The notes: generated by a model not told the origin, from the letters alone. A DNA stretch of 64,000 nt from Pseudomonas vranovensis DSM 16006 (GCF_000425805.1 NZ_KE384456.1:124001-188000); one strand, 5' to 3'; shown: positions 8,161 to 17,889, counted from the first letter of the stretch. Translations and numbers: made by a program.

Positions 8161-10419
8161 ATGAGCGACTCCCTTGATCTCAGCCTCGATGGCGTAGAGC
8201 GCCGGTCACTGGCTGACTTCACCGAACAGGCCTACCTCAACTACTCCATGTACGTGATCATGGACCGCGCCTTGCCGCATATCGGCGACGGCTTGAAGCC
8301 GGTGCAGCGACGCATCGTCTATGCCATGAGCGAGCTGGGCCTGGACGCCGACTCCAAGCACAAGAAGTCGGCGCGTACCGTCGGTGACGTGCTCGGCAAA
8401 TTCCACCCCCACGGGGACTCGGCCTGCTACGAAGCCATGGTGTTGATGGCGCAGCCCTTCAGCTATCGCTACACCCTGGTCGACGGCCAGGGCAACTGGG
8501 GTGCTCCGGACGATCCGAAGTCCTTCGCTGCCATGCGTTACACCGAGGCCCGGCTGTCGCGCTACTCCGAAGTGCTGCTCAGCGAACTGGGCCAGGGTAC
8601 TGCCGACTGGGTGCCCAACTTCGACGGTACCCTGGACGAACCGGCGGTACTGCCGGCACGCCTGCCGAACATCCTGCTCAATGGCACCACCGGTATTGCC
8701 GTGGGCATGGCCACCGACGTGCCACCCCACAACCTGCGTGAAGTTGCCAGCGCCTGCGTGCGCTTGCTGGATGAGCCCAAGGCCACAGTCGAGCAATTGT
8801 GCGAGCACATTCAGGGGCCGGACTACCCGACCGAAGCCGAGATCATCACGCCGCGCTCGGAGTTGCTGAAAATCTACGAAAGCGGCCGTGGCTCGGTGCG
8901 CATGCGTGCGGTCTACCGCATCGAAGACGGGGACATCGTTGTCACCGCATTGCCACACCAGGTCTCCGGGGCCAAGGTACTGGAGCAGATCGCTGCCCAG
9001 ATGCAGGCCAAGAAACTGCCGATGGTCGCTGACCTGCGCGATGAGTCAGACCACGAGAACCCTTGCCGGATCGTGATCATTGCCCGTTCCAATCGGGTCG
9101 ACCTCGACGAGCTGATGCAGCACCTGTTCGCCACCACTGACCTGGAGTCCAGTTACCGGGTCAACGTCAATATCATCGGCCTGGATGGTCGCCCGCAGCT
9201 GAAAAACCTGCGCGCGTTGCTGGTCGAGTGGCTGGAATTCCGTGTGCAGACGGTGCGCCGCCGACTGAAGTTCCGCCTGGACAAGGTCGAGCGCCGCCTG
9301 CATCTGCTCGAAGGCTTGCTGGTTGCCTTCCTCAACCTGGATGAAGTGATCCATATCATCCGCACCGAAGAGCAGCCAAAGGCCGCGCTTATTGCCCGCT
9401 TCGACCTGACCGAAACCCAGGCCGAATACATCCTCGAAACCCGCCTGCGCCAGTTGGCGCGGCTGGAAGAGATGAAGATCCGCAACGAACAGGATGAGCT
9501 CGCCAAGGAGCAAGCCAAGCTGACTGCCCTGCTGGGTAGCGAAAGCAAGCTGCGCAAGCTGGTACGTGCCGAGCTGATCAAGGACGCCGAAACCTACGGC
9601 GATGACCGTCGCTCGCCAATTGTCGAGCGCGCTGAAGCCAAGGCGCTGTCGGAAAACGAGCTGATGCCCACCGAACCTGTCACCGTCGTTCTGTCGGAAA
9701 AGGGTTGGGTGCGCTGCGCCAAGGGGCATGACATTGATGCCACGGGCCTGTCGTACAAGGCTGGTGATGGTTTCAAGACTGCTGCGGCCGGGCGTTCCAA
9801 CCAGTTTGCCGTGTTTATCGACTCCACAGGTCGCAGTTATTCGGTTGCCGCCCATACCTTGCCGTCGGCCCGTGGCCAGGGCGAACCTTTGACCGGCCGT
9901 CTGACGCCACCACCAGGTGCCGGCTTCGAGTGCGTGCTGCTGCCTGAAGACGATGCCTTGTATGTCATTGCCTCCGATGCTGGCTACGGCTTCGTGGTCA
10001 AGGGCGAAGACTTGCAGGCCAAGAACAAGGCCGGCAAGGCCCTGCTCAGTTTGCCAAACGGGGCCAAGGTCATTGCCCCGCGTGCGGTGGCCGACCGAGA
10101 GCAGAACTGGCTTGCCGCGGTGACCACCGAAGGTCGCCTGCTGATTTTCAAAATCAGCGATCTGCCACAGCTTGGTAAAGGAAAGGGCAATAAAATCATT
10201 GGTATTCCCGGTGACCGGGTAGCCAGCCGTGAGGAATATGTCACTGATTTGGCGGTGATTCCCGACGGTGCGACGCTTGTGTTGCAGGCTGGTAAGCGTA
10301 CCCTGTCGTTGAAGGCTGATGACCTGGAGCACTACAAGGGCGAACGCGGTCGTCGAGGCAACAAACTGCCGCGAGGCTTCCAGCGGGTAGACGCTTTGTT
10401 GGTCGAGAACGTCGGATAA
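8161..10419 (+). CDS. parC: DNA topoisomerase IV subunit A
   Basis: This 752-residue DNA cleavage and rejoining subunit of topoisomerase IV has its catalytic Tyr at residue 127 in AAMRYTEA. The quinolone-resistance-determining segment KFHPHGDSACYEAM carries Ser87 and Glu91, the residues found in susceptible strains. The C-terminal half holds the beta-pinwheel DNA-wrapping repeats. It closes the parE-esterase-retropepsin-parC cluster and is followed by a strong hairpin. Confidence 0.97.
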   Translation: MSDSLDLSLDGVERRSLADFTEQAYLNYSMYVIMDRALPHIGDGLKPVQRRIVYAMSELGLDADSKHKKSARTVGDVLGKFHPHGDSACYEAMVLMAQPFSYRYTLVDGQGNWGAPDDPKSFAAMRYTEARLSRYSEVLLSELGQGTADWVPNFDGTLDEPAVLPARLPNILLNGTTGIAVGMATDVPPHNLREVASACVRLLDEPKATVEQLCEHIQGPDYPTEAEIITPRSELLKIYESGRGSVRMRAVYRIEDGDIVVTALPHQVSGAKVLEQIAAQMQAKKLPMVADLRDESDHENPCRIVIIARSNRVDLDELMQHLFATTDLESSYRVNVNIIGLDGRPQLKNLRALLVEWLEFRVQTVRRRLKFRLDKVERRLHLLEGLLVAFLNLDEVIHIIRTEEQPKAALIARFDLTETQAEYILETRLRQLARLEEMKIRNEQDELAKEQAKLTALLGSESKLRKLVRAELIKDAETYGDDRRSPIVERAEAKALSENELMPTEPVTVVLSEKGWVRCAKGHDIDATGLSYKAGDGFKTAAAGRSNQFAVFIDSTGRSYSVAAHTLPSARGQGEPLTGRLTPPPGAGFECVLLPEDDALYVIASDAGYGFVVKGEDLQAKNKAGKALLSLPNGAKVIAPRAVADREQNWLAAVTTEGRLLIFKISDLPQLGKGKGNKIIGIPGDRVASREEYVTDLAVIPDGATLVLQAGKRTLSLKADDLEHYKGERGRRGNKLPRGFQRVDALLVENVG

Positions 10420-10432
10420 GCCGATCTAGAGA

Positions 10433-10464
10433 CCCCGAATGGGTATTTTCGCGCCCGTTCGGGG
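10433..10464 (+). terminator. Hairpin after parC
   Basis: CCCCGAA and TTCGGGG arms, with an inner GGG/CCC pairing, form a stable hairpin 14 bases after the parC stop. There is no T-run, so it may act as a factor-assisted terminator or as an mRNA 3' end. Confidence 0.55.
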
Positions 10465-10592
10465 TTGAAACACTGGAGTCGAACCGCTATTTCGCGGATG
10501 ATAGGCCCCTTGCGGCATCAGCGTGGCTGTGTGCCCGGACGAATCTATATGAGTATCACTGCGGTTTGCCTTGTGGCGGCCGCCTGGATGGG

Positions 10593-11300
10593 ATGATGAA
10601 ATTTCTGCGCCTTCCGTTTGTTCTGCTGGTCGGTGTACTCGGACTGACTGGTTGCAGCATGCACCAGCCGGTATCCCTGTATCAGCTCGACAGTGGCGAG
10701 CCTGCCCAGCCCAAGCAAAGTGCGGGCATGGCTGTCGTGCTCGGCCCGGTGTCGGTTGCCGATTACCTGCAGCGCGAAACCCTGCTCCAGCGTCAAGCCG
10801 ATGGTAGCCTGACCGCGGCGACCGATGGCCGTTGGGCTGGCAGCCTGTCGGCAGACATCGATCAGTTGCTGGTACGTCAGTTGGCCTGGCGCCTGGACAG
10901 CCAGCGCGTCGTGCTGGCGCCGGGCAACACGGGCTTCACACCGGATGTACAGGTCCTGCTGTCGATCACTCGCCTGGACTCCGGCGTCAACCAGCCTGCG
11001 GTGCTTGACGCCCAGTGGCGCCTGCTTGATCGCCGTGGACAGGTCCGTGACAATCGCATTGTCCACCTGGAGCAACAGCACGAGGGCAGCGCGGCAGCGC
11101 AGGTGCAGGCCCAGGGCCAGTTGCTGCAGAAGCTGGCCGAACAACTGAGCGTTGCGCTCAAGCCGCTGGCCAACCAGCCGCCGATCGCTGAAGAGCAACC
11201 GAAGAAGGCCGCGCCGGTGCAAGTGCGCAAAGAACCGGAGAAGCCAAAGATTCCATTGGCTACGCCGATTCGCACCGATATGGAAGTGTTCCGCTTCTAG
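10593..11300 (+). CDS. ABC-type transport auxiliary lipoprotein (PqiC/DUF330-like)
   Basis: The 235-residue lipoprotein has a short signal peptide and the lipobox LTGC. A PqiC-type domain follows (PVSLYQLDSGEP early, then LLVRQLAWRLDSQRV and VQVLLSITRLDSG). Pro- and Lys-rich residues precede the C-terminus. PqiC-like proteins form outer-membrane partners of MCE-type lipid transport systems. No pqiA or pqiB is adjacent, so the partner is elsewhere or the protein works alone. Two consecutive ATGs (10593, 10596) are possible starts; both follow a weak purine stretch. Confidence 0.75.
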   Translation: MMKFLRLPFVLLVGVLGLTGCSMHQPVSLYQLDSGEPAQPKQSAGMAVVLGPVSVADYLQRETLLQRQADGSLTAATDGRWAGSLSADIDQLLVRQLAWRLDSQRVVLAPGNTGFTPDVQVLLSITRLDSGVNQPAVLDAQWRLLDRRGQVRDNRIVHLEQQHEGSAAAQVQAQGQLLQKLAEQLSVALKPLANQPPIAEEQPKKAAPVQVRKEPEKPKIPLATPIRTDMEVFRF

Positions 11301-11315
11301 GTGAACAGATACAAG

Positions 11316-11342
11316 AAAGCCCGCAGCGATGCGGGCTTTTTT
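11316..11342 (+). terminator. Rho-independent terminator after the PqiC-like gene
   Basis: AAAGCCCGCA and TGCGGGCTTT arms with a four-base loop are followed by a run of T. It may also stop transcription coming from the opposite gene. Confidence 0.9.
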
Positions 11343-11435
11343 ATTGGGCCTTGTGGGAACAGGTGAAAGCCGTCCACGTCCACTGTGCGCCCGATAACAG
11401 GCTGTACCAGCAGCTACAGAACCAGATGCAACAGG

Positions 11436-11483
11436 TAGCCGCTGCCGAGGTACGAGGCTGCGATCGACTGCGCAGCAGTCGCC
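11436..11483. repeat. Degenerate Pseudomonas interspersed palindrome
   Basis: The text 'gtagccgctgccgagg' is followed by 'ggctgcgatcgactgc' and the perfect inverted repeat CGACTGC-gca-GCAGTCG at 11465-11481. It resembles the common intergenic palindrome of fluorescent pseudomonads. The rest of 11343-11519 shows no gene. Confidence 0.5.
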
Positions 11484-11519
11484 ATGCAGTCACTCAAGCA
11501 GACTTGCCCGCGCTGGGGA

Positions 11520-13022
11520 TCAGCTCTTGACCCGACGCTCGTGCATCCGCGCCAGTTGACGTTCCAGCATCGACGGGTAGGGCTCCATCAGGCGTTCCAC
11601 GCAGCAGGCACCCTCGGGGCTTGCGATAGGACGGATACGGGCACGTTGGCGGATCAGGGCGTCGTCGCTGATCTTGCGCTCCACCAGCAGCAGGTTGCGG
11701 CTGTGTTGCGACAACGCCAGGGCATCTTGGGCCTTTTCGGTCAGCAGCAGGTCGATCTGGCTCATGCCGTCCAGGCCTTCACCCAGTGCCAGGCCCAGCT
11801 GCAGTTGCAAGGTGATGCCACTGTCGGCCACCTCGATCTGCAGGGCGTGGCCCAGCGCGCGCAGCAGTTCGCCGCAGCAGATGGCATTGGTGAGGTAATC
11901 CTCGCCGCTGTCCTGCTTGTGGAACAGCATCAGGGTGCTGCCGTCGTTGAGGGTATGTACTTCGCTTTCGTACAGTGATGCGGCCTGGTCGAGGCAATCG
12001 CGATAGCGCTCCAGCAGCTCGGTCAGGCGCGCCCGGGGCAGGCGGCGCAGTTGTTCCTGGGAGCCCAGTTGTACCGCCAGCACAGCGCTGGCCTGAGGCT
12101 CACGCTTGACAGGCGGAGCAGCAGGTTGCGGGGCATCGTCGTGTTCTTCGTCGAGCAGGTCGGCAAACGCGTCGTCGTTTTCATCGTCCTCCGCTACCGG
12201 CTTGTTCACCTTGTTCACCGCAGGCGCTTCGTCGAAGCTTGGGTCGCGCAGATTGCGAACCTTGAATTCAGGCTCATCGTCGTCGAGGTGGTCTTCTTCG
12301 ACGTCATCTTCCGGTTCGATTTCCCGTGGTGGAGGTGCCAGGCGTGCGTGCAGCTGGCGCGCCAGGTCGCCGATTTCGTCCTGGCGCTCGATCGCCGGGG
12401 TGAATTCATTGATGTCGCGCAGCCAGACCCGCAGTTGCAGCAAGGGCGTGGAGATGAAGCGTCCCAGGCGCAGGCTCATGGCCAGGGCCAGGGCCAGCAG
12501 AATACCGGCAAGGATGCCCATGCTCTGCAGGCTGATGGTCAGCGGTTGCTGGAACTGGCTCATGTCCAGGCTGATGCGCAGTTGGCCTGCGGTCACATCC
12601 TGAAAGGTAATCTTGGTCTGGTACAGGCCTTCGGCCTCGCCCAGCAGGCCGTTTTTCGGGCGCTGGCCGGCTTCGGCAAGGATCCGGTTGTCGACGCTAT
12701 AGATGGCCGCATGGGCGACCAGCGGGTTTTTCACCAGATTGCCCAGCAGCACATTGAGGCTGAGGATGTCGTTGGACACCAGCAGCTCTGTCGCCGAGGT
12801 TGCGGTCTGCGTGGTCAGGCTCTGCCCCAGGGCGTCGGCCTGTTCATGCATGGCCTGCTTGAACTGCAAGCCCATCACGCAGGCATAGATCACCAGGGCC
12901 AGTGCTACCAGGAACACGTTATGGCAGGCGATCCGCAGCGCAAGCGGCACACGGCGTTGGCGCAGCGCATGAAAAATCAGCAGGAAGAAGTTGTCGGTCT
13001 TAACGGGCGTGGGCCGGTTCAC
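11520..13022 (-). CDS. AhpA/YtjB family inner-membrane protein
   Basis: With the GTG start at 13022 the protein has 500 residues. A longer start at 13076 would add residues that run into the serB promoter region. One helix near residues 35-55 and a second near 165-190 flank a periplasmic domain of about 110 residues. A HAMP-like stretch and a cytoplasmic tail follow, with a very acidic linker (residues about 250-300) and a C-terminal cyclase-homology-like region that lacks obvious catalytic residues. E. coli YtjB also lies next to serB divergently, which supports the assignment. The function is not established. Confidence 0.72.
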   Translation of the reverse strand: MNRPTPVKTDNFFLLIFHALRQRRVPLALRIACHNVFLVALALVIYACVMGLQFKQAMHEQADALGQSLTTQTATSATELLVSNDILSLNVLLGNLVKNPLVAHAAIYSVDNRILAEAGQRPKNGLLGEAEGLYQTKITFQDVTAGQLRISLDMSQFQQPLTISLQSMGILAGILLALALAMSLRLGRFISTPLLQLRVWLRDINEFTPAIERQDEIGDLARQLHARLAPPPREIEPEDDVEEDHLDDDEPEFKVRNLRDPSFDEAPAVNKVNKPVAEDDENDDAFADLLDEEHDDAPQPAAPPVKREPQASAVLAVQLGSQEQLRRLPRARLTELLERYRDCLDQAASLYESEVHTLNDGSTLMLFHKQDSGEDYLTNAICCGELLRALGHALQIEVADSGITLQLQLGLALGEGLDGMSQIDLLLTEKAQDALALSQHSRNLLLVERKISDDALIRQRARIRPIASPEGACCVERLMEPYPSMLERQLARMHERRVKS

Positions 13023-13156
13023 AGAGCGCGGCTCTTTATGTCGGAGAAGTTGCTGCGCAGTATAGCGAGCGCTCAAGGGGCGGCAAAGTATCGGCTGCGC
13101 CCGATGGTCTGTGAAAATCGGTAGAATGCGCTTTTTTCTACGAGTCGGAGCCCGTC

Positions 13157-14371
13157 TTGCGCGAAATCGTTCTGATTAACATCACCGGTGAGGACCGCCC
13201 TGGTCTCACTGCGGCCATCACCGGCGTTCTGGCCCAGGGTGGTGTGAACATCCTCGACATCGGTCAGGCGGTGATTCATGACACCCTGTCTTTTGGCATC
13301 CTGGTGGAAATCCCGGATACCGAGAAGGCCTCCTCGGTGTTGAAAAACATCCTGTTCGCGGGCTACGAACTCGATCAGCAGGTCCGTTTCACGCCAGTTT
13401 CCGAAGCGGATTACCAGAGCTGGGTCGAAGGTCAGGGCAAAGCCCGTCACATCGTCACCCTGTTGACTCGCAAGGTGACTGCCGAGCAGTTGCAGCGTGT
13501 CAGCTCGATCACCGCCAAGTACGGCTTGAACATCGACCACATCGACCGACTGTCGGGGCGTGTGGCGCTGGACACGCCGGTTGACCAGGGCAAGGGTTGC
13601 ATCGAGTTCTCGGTGCGTGGGGAGCCTGCCGACCCGCAAGCGCTGCGTGCCGAGTTCCTGAGCGTGGCCCAGGAACTGAACGTCGATATCGCCTTCCAGC
13701 AGGATTCGCTGTTCCGTCGCAACCGTCGCCTGGCGGTGTTCGACATGGACTCGACGCTGATCGAGGCCGAGGTGATTGACGAGCTGGCCAAGGCTGCCGG
13801 CGTTGGAGAGCAGGTTTCGGAAATCACCGAGCGGGCCATGCGTGGCGAGCTGGATTTCCGTGCCAGCTTCAAGGAGCGCCTGGCCTTGCTCAAGGGGCTG
13901 GATGTCGGAGTGCTGGACGAGATCGGTGCGTCGCTGCGCCTGACCGAAGGCGCCGAGACCCTGTTCGCCGAACTCAAACGTCTGGGCTACAAGACGGCAA
14001 TTCTGTCCGGTGGCTTCACCTACTTCGCCAAGCAACTGCAGGCCAAGCTAGGCATCGACTATGTCTTTGCCAACGAGTTGGAGGTGGTTGACGGCAAGGT
14101 GACCGGTGTTGCGGTCGAGCCGATTGTCGACGCCCAGCGCAAGGCCGACCTGCTTGGAGAGCTGGCGCGCAAGGAAGGCTTGCAGATGGAGCAGACCATC
14201 GCCGTAGGTGATGGCGCCAACGACCTGCCGATGCTGGCCATTGCCGGCCTGGGCGTAGCGTTCCGTGCCAAGCCGCTGGTCAAGCAGTCGGCCAAGCAGG
14301 CGATTTCGACCCTGGGGCTGGACGGTGTGCTATACCTGTTGGGCTTCCGGGATCGTGACGGTCGCGTCTGA
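13157..14371 (+). CDS. serB: Phosphoserine phosphatase
   Basis: This 404-residue HAD phosphatase carries out the last step of serine synthesis from 3-phosphoglycerate. Two N-terminal ACT-like regulatory regions occupy about residues 1-170. The catalytic motif VFDMDSTLIEAE begins near residue 193. ILSGGFTYF and the late GDGANDLPML motif complete the HAD core. The start is TTG at 13157 after a GGAG sequence, giving the typical MREIVLINITG N-terminus. It is divergent from the AhpA-like gene. Confidence 0.95.
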   Translation: MREIVLINITGEDRPGLTAAITGVLAQGGVNILDIGQAVIHDTLSFGILVEIPDTEKASSVLKNILFAGYELDQQVRFTPVSEADYQSWVEGQGKARHIVTLLTRKVTAEQLQRVSSITAKYGLNIDHIDRLSGRVALDTPVDQGKGCIEFSVRGEPADPQALRAEFLSVAQELNVDIAFQQDSLFRRNRRLAVFDMDSTLIEAEVIDELAKAAGVGEQVSEITERAMRGELDFRASFKERLALLKGLDVGVLDEIGASLRLTEGAETLFAELKRLGYKTAILSGGFTYFAKQLQAKLGIDYVFANELEVVDGKVTGVAVEPIVDAQRKADLLGELARKEGLQMEQTIAVGDGANDLPMLAIAGLGVAFRAKPLVKQSAKQAISTLGLDGVLYLLGFRDRDGRV

Positions 14372-14420
14372 CCGCTGGGGCTGACTTGCCAGCGATGCGG
14401 CCAATGCAGTTGAGTGTGGG

Positions 14421-14469
14421 CCGGTTTACGGCCGCTACGCGGCCGATCGCGGGCAAGCCCGCTCCCACA
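14421..14469. repeat. REP-type palindromic element
   Basis: An imperfect palindrome containing 'gatcgcgggcaagcccgctc' lies downstream of serB. It is the same family as the elements at 38489 and 47443. Confidence 0.7.
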
Positions 14470-14520
14470 GCGCCTATGCAAGACAGTGTTTCCAACAGTG
14501 CGCCAAGACAAGCCAATTAA

Positions 14521-14548
14521 AAAGCCCGCATCGCTGCGGGCTTTTTTT
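14521..14548. terminator. Bidirectional terminator between serB and psd
   Basis: AAAGCCCGCA and TGCGGGCTTT arms are flanked by A-rich and T-rich runs. It can therefore end both convergent transcripts. Confidence 0.9.
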
Positions 14549-14552
14549 ATGC

Positions 14553-15416
14553 TCAAGCCTGGGCAGGCATCGCCAGGCCTTGGCCCATGCTCACCGCAGA
14601 CCCTGCGCCGAGCGTTTCAGCCCATTTGACCTGATCCGGGCCGAACAGTACGACGGCAGTCGAGCCCAATTTGAAGCGACCCAGCTCCGCACCTTTTTCC
14701 AGGTGGATCGGCGCCCGGCTGGCTTCGTCGTAACGGAAGGTCTTGAGCTCACGCTTGGGTGGCGTCACCAAGCCAGCCCAGACGGTTTCGATCGACGCGA
14801 CGATCATTGCGCCCACCAGCACCACGGCCATCGGGCCGCGCTCGGTGTCGAACAGGCAAACCACGCGCTCGTTGCGGGCAAACAGCTCTGGCACGTTTTC
14901 GGCGGTGGTCTGGTTGACCGAGAACAGGCGGCCCGGGACGTAGATCATTTCGCGCAGGGTGCCGGCCAGCGGCATGTGTACGCGGTGGTAATCCTTGGGC
15001 GACAGGTAGATGGTGGCGAACTCACCGCCCATGAACGGCGCAGCGTTGGCTGGATCGCCACCCAGCAGCTCCAGGGCGCTGAAACTGTGACCCTTGGCCT
15101 GGAAAATGCGGCCGTGTTCGATCGGGCCGAGCTGGCTGACGGCACCGTCGGCCGGGCAGAGAATGGCCCCCGGGGTTTCATCCAGCGGGCGCGCGCCGGG
15201 TTTCAGGGCGCGGGTGAAGAAGGCATTGAAGTGTTCATATGCGGTGATGTCTTCGACCAGGGCCTGGGACATGTCGACCTGGTAGCGCTTGGCGAACCAG
15301 TTGGTGAAAGCATTCTTGAACCAGCGCACGCGGCACTCGGCAATGCAGCCGGCCAGGCGCGACAACAGGTGATGCGGCAGCAAATACTGGCTGATGATAA
15401 ACAAGCGGGATTTCAT
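14553..15416 (-). CDS. psd: Phosphatidylserine decarboxylase proenzyme
   Basis: This inner-membrane enzyme converts phosphatidylserine to phosphatidylethanolamine. It is made as a proenzyme that cleaves itself at the LGST motif. LGS is visible at residues 250-252, Ser252 becoming the pyruvoyl group. At 287 residues the length is typical. The open frame extends further upstream, but the ATG at 15416 (MKSRLFIISQYLLPH) matches the family N-terminus. The rhodanese gene lies 17 bases upstream on the same strand. Confidence 0.95.
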   Translation of the reverse strand: MKSRLFIISQYLLPHHLLSRLAGCIAECRVRWFKNAFTNWFAKRYQVDMSQALVEDITAYEHFNAFFTRALKPGARPLDETPGAILCPADGAVSQLGPIEHGRIFQAKGHSFSALELLGGDPANAAPFMGGEFATIYLSPKDYHRVHMPLAGTLREMIYVPGRLFSVNQTTAENVPELFARNERVVCLFDTERGPMAVVLVGAMIVASIETVWAGLVTPPKRELKTFRYDEASRAPIHLEKGAELGRFKLGSTAVVLFGPDQVKWAETLGAGSAVSMGQGLAMPAQA

Positions 15417-15433
15417 TGGGTTTCCTTGATTCT

Positions 15434-16243
15434 TCAATGTTCTACAGGCGTGTCCGGGTGGTTGCCCCACTCGCCCCAGGAGCCGGCGTAGGCCTTGACT
15501 CGCGGGTAGCCCAGGGCCTTGGCTACCAGGTAGGTAAAGCCGGAACGGTGATGTGTCTGGCAGTGGGTGACCACTTCCTTGTCTTTGCTGATGCCCAGCT
15601 GTTCGAGGATTTCGGGCATGTCTTTGCGGATGCGCAGGTGATCGTTCAGGTCCATGCCGGCAGTCCACTCGAAGTTGACCGCGCCGGGAATGTGGCCACC
15701 TTTGGCGGCCAGGACTTTTTCACCCCGATACTCCCCCGGGCTACGCGCATCCCAGATGGCCAGGTCGGCAGCGCCGAGGCGGCTTTGCAAGTATTCGCGG
15801 GTGGCAGTGGGCTCTTCGTGCAGGACGAGGCTCACCGGACCGCCAGCACTGGCGGGTACTTCGGTGCTGAGGTTGTTCGCCGGCCATGCCTGTGCGCCAC
15901 CATTCAGGTAGTGATAGCGCTTGTGGCCGATCACATCGAGCAGCCAGATAAAGCGCCCGGCCCAGCCACCGCCTTCGTCGTCATACACTACGTACACGGC
16001 GTTGGCATTGTGCCCCAGCTCACCGAACAGCTTTTCCAGGTCGGCCTTGGCCGGCAGCAAGCCCGGTGCCGGAGGTTGACCCAGCTGGGTGCGCTTGGGC
16101 TCGACGAAGCGTGCCCCGGGAATATGACCACTGCCGTAGCGATTGGCGCTGGTCAGGTCAACCAGGATCAACTCTGGCGCATCAAGCCGGGCTTGCAGGT
16201 CTACCGGCTCAATTACCAGGGGCAAGCCAGAAAAATCAGTCAT
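15434..16243 (-). CDS. rhdA: Thiosulfate sulfurtransferase (tandem rhodanese)
   Basis: The protein has 269 residues and two rhodanese domains. The C-terminal one carries the active-site loop CQTHHRS with Cys228, the same loop described for Azotobacter vinelandii RhdA. The enzyme moves sulfane sulfur from thiosulfate to cyanide or other acceptors in the cytoplasm. The ATG at 16243 (MTDFSGLPL) follows GGAG and is preferred over an in-frame start 54 bases upstream. It is probably co-transcribed with psd. Confidence 0.9.
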   Translation of the reverse strand: MTDFSGLPLVIEPVDLQARLDAPELILVDLTSANRYGSGHIPGARFVEPKRTQLGQPPAPGLLPAKADLEKLFGELGHNANAVYVVYDDEGGGWAGRFIWLLDVIGHKRYHYLNGGAQAWPANNLSTEVPASAGGPVSLVLHEEPTATREYLQSRLGAADLAIWDARSPGEYRGEKVLAAKGGHIPGAVNFEWTAGMDLNDHLRIRKDMPEILEQLGISKDKEVVTHCQTHHRSGFTYLVAKALGYPRVKAYAGSWGEWGNHPDTPVEH

Positions 16244-16289
16244 CCAGAGTCTCCATGTCAGGGCAGGGGGAGCGATTGTAGCGCATGGG

Positions 16290-17825
16290 TCAGGCACTGC
16301 GGTGGCTGAAGGTGGTCAGGGACCGTTCGATGCACTGCGCGGTTTTGCCGAAGGCCTGCACACTGACGTCGGCCAGCGGTTTGCCGCTCTGGTCAGCCAC
16401 CAGCAGCATCACGACTCGGCCATTGCTGGACAGTGAACGAAGCAACAGGTGTTCGCTGCGAAACAGTGCCTGCAGGGCCGGCGGAAGCAGTGGCGAGAAC
16501 TGCGCCTGGTTCTCGGGTGTCAGGCGCAGTTGCGCAGCTTTGCTCATCAAACGCTGCAACAACTTGTTGTGTTCGACAGGTAGCACCAGGCCGGCAGCCT
16601 CGCGTGGCAGCCCGGCCAGTTGATGGACCCGCAACAAAGACTGCTGATTGTCGGTCATCAACAGCATCACCCGCTGCATACCACAGGCCACAAGGGTGTC
16701 ACGGGCTTGGGTGGTCAAGTGAAGGGCGTTGGTGAAGGGGCTGGGCTCGGCCAGCAACTGCGCACAGAGCTTGCGCCAGGTACCCAGGGCCTGGGCCGAG
16801 GGCGGTGATGGCGCAACCTGGCCGGGGTGCAGGCGCTGCTGATTCCAGGGCCAGAGCAGCGCTTCGGCCGGATGGAACAACTGGGTGCAGGGATGTTTGC
16901 GAGCGCTGATGGCTGCTTGCTGATGAACCAACTGCTGGACGTCGTCCAGGGAAGTCTGCAGGTACAAGCTGCAGAGCATCTGCCAGCGCGCTACGTGGCC
17001 GTTGGTCCAGCCCACTTGTGCGGCGAGTGCCAGCCCATTGGCCAATAGCACGGTATTGGAAGGTTGGTTGAACCAGCGTCGCAATGCCGGCTGCGCGTCC
17101 AGCCGCTGTTGTTGGCGCAGGCTATTCTGGTCGCGGGCGATGAGCAGGGCCTTGGCCAATAGTCGGCGTTCCTCCTGGAGCAGGTGATAGCCGCGAGTAA
17201 CCCACTCCGGCAGGCACCAATGCTCGGCCAGTGCCTTGCACAGGCTCAACACGCGCACACCAAACAACTCTTGTTCCACCCGCAGCGCCGACTCGCCCTT
17301 GTGCACCACCCGCAGCTCCCAGTCCTCGAGCAGCTTGGGGTGAGTCAAGGCCAGTGGCCACAGGGGCGACAGAAACAGCAGGCTGCCCCAGTGGATTTCT
17401 TGCCAAAGCCGCGCCAGGCGACTGGCGAACAGGCCGCTGGCCTGCTGACTGGCGTGCTGGCTGACCAACTGCAACTGCCGCAGTGTCGGGGCGATCTGGT
17501 GCTCGGGAAGTACAGGCAGGCGCTCCAGCAGCGCTGTTGTGCGCGCGAGCCCCAGTCGGTTGAGGGCAACCTCCAGGCTTTCAGCGGGTTCGCCGAGGCT
17601 GGTGTTGGTGTGGTGGTTGGCCTCGCGCATCACGCTGAGCACCAGGGCCGGGCTTCCTTGCATCAATTCGGCGATGTCGCGCAACGAGCGGCGGCTGTCG
17701 GCCATCGCCGCTTTTACCCGCTCGTAGCTGGCCTGCGGAATCGGCAGGCGAACGCTGTCGAGCAGTTTGACCCAGGCATCGAGTGATTGTGGTGTTTGAC
17801 TTGGCACAGTGGTTTCAATAGGCAT
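16290..17825 (-). CDS. HDOD-domain signalling protein
   Basis: This 511-residue cytoplasmic protein has an N-terminal HDOD region (about residues 20-230, e.g. LRDIAELMQGSPALVLSVMREAN). The C-terminal half is GAF-like, around MLLMTDNQQSLLRVHQLAGL to VMLLVADQSGKPL. HDOD proteins are HD-superfamily members thought to act in signalling without full catalytic metal sites. It lies divergent from motA, so a motility or regulatory role is possible but not shown. Confidence 0.72.
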   Translation of the reverse strand: MPIETTVPSQTPQSLDAWVKLLDSVRLPIPQASYERVKAAMADSRRSLRDIAELMQGSPALVLSVMREANHHTNTSLGEPAESLEVALNRLGLARTTALLERLPVLPEHQIAPTLRQLQLVSQHASQQASGLFASRLARLWQEIHWGSLLFLSPLWPLALTHPKLLEDWELRVVHKGESALRVEQELFGVRVLSLCKALAEHWCLPEWVTRGYHLLQEERRLLAKALLIARDQNSLRQQQRLDAQPALRRWFNQPSNTVLLANGLALAAQVGWTNGHVARWQMLCSLYLQTSLDDVQQLVHQQAAISARKHPCTQLFHPAEALLWPWNQQRLHPGQVAPSPPSAQALGTWRKLCAQLLAEPSPFTNALHLTTQARDTLVACGMQRVMLLMTDNQQSLLRVHQLAGLPREAAGLVLPVEHNKLLQRLMSKAAQLRLTPENQAQFSPLLPPALQALFRSEHLLLRSLSSNGRVVMLLVADQSGKPLADVSVQAFGKTAQCIERSLTTFSHRSA

Positions 17826-17858
17826 GCTGGAGGGGCCGAACTGGCTTTTCGCCTTGAC

Positions 17859-17889
17859 TGACTATAGTCTGGCGCAGATCTGCCGATAA
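17859..17889 (+). promoter_or_regulatory. Sigma-28 (FliA)-type promoter for motAB
   Basis: An exact GCCGATAA -10 box at 17882-17889 follows a 15-base spacer and a weak -35 (TGACTATA). It lies 65 bases before motA, a gene class known to be FliA-dependent. Confidence 0.7.
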
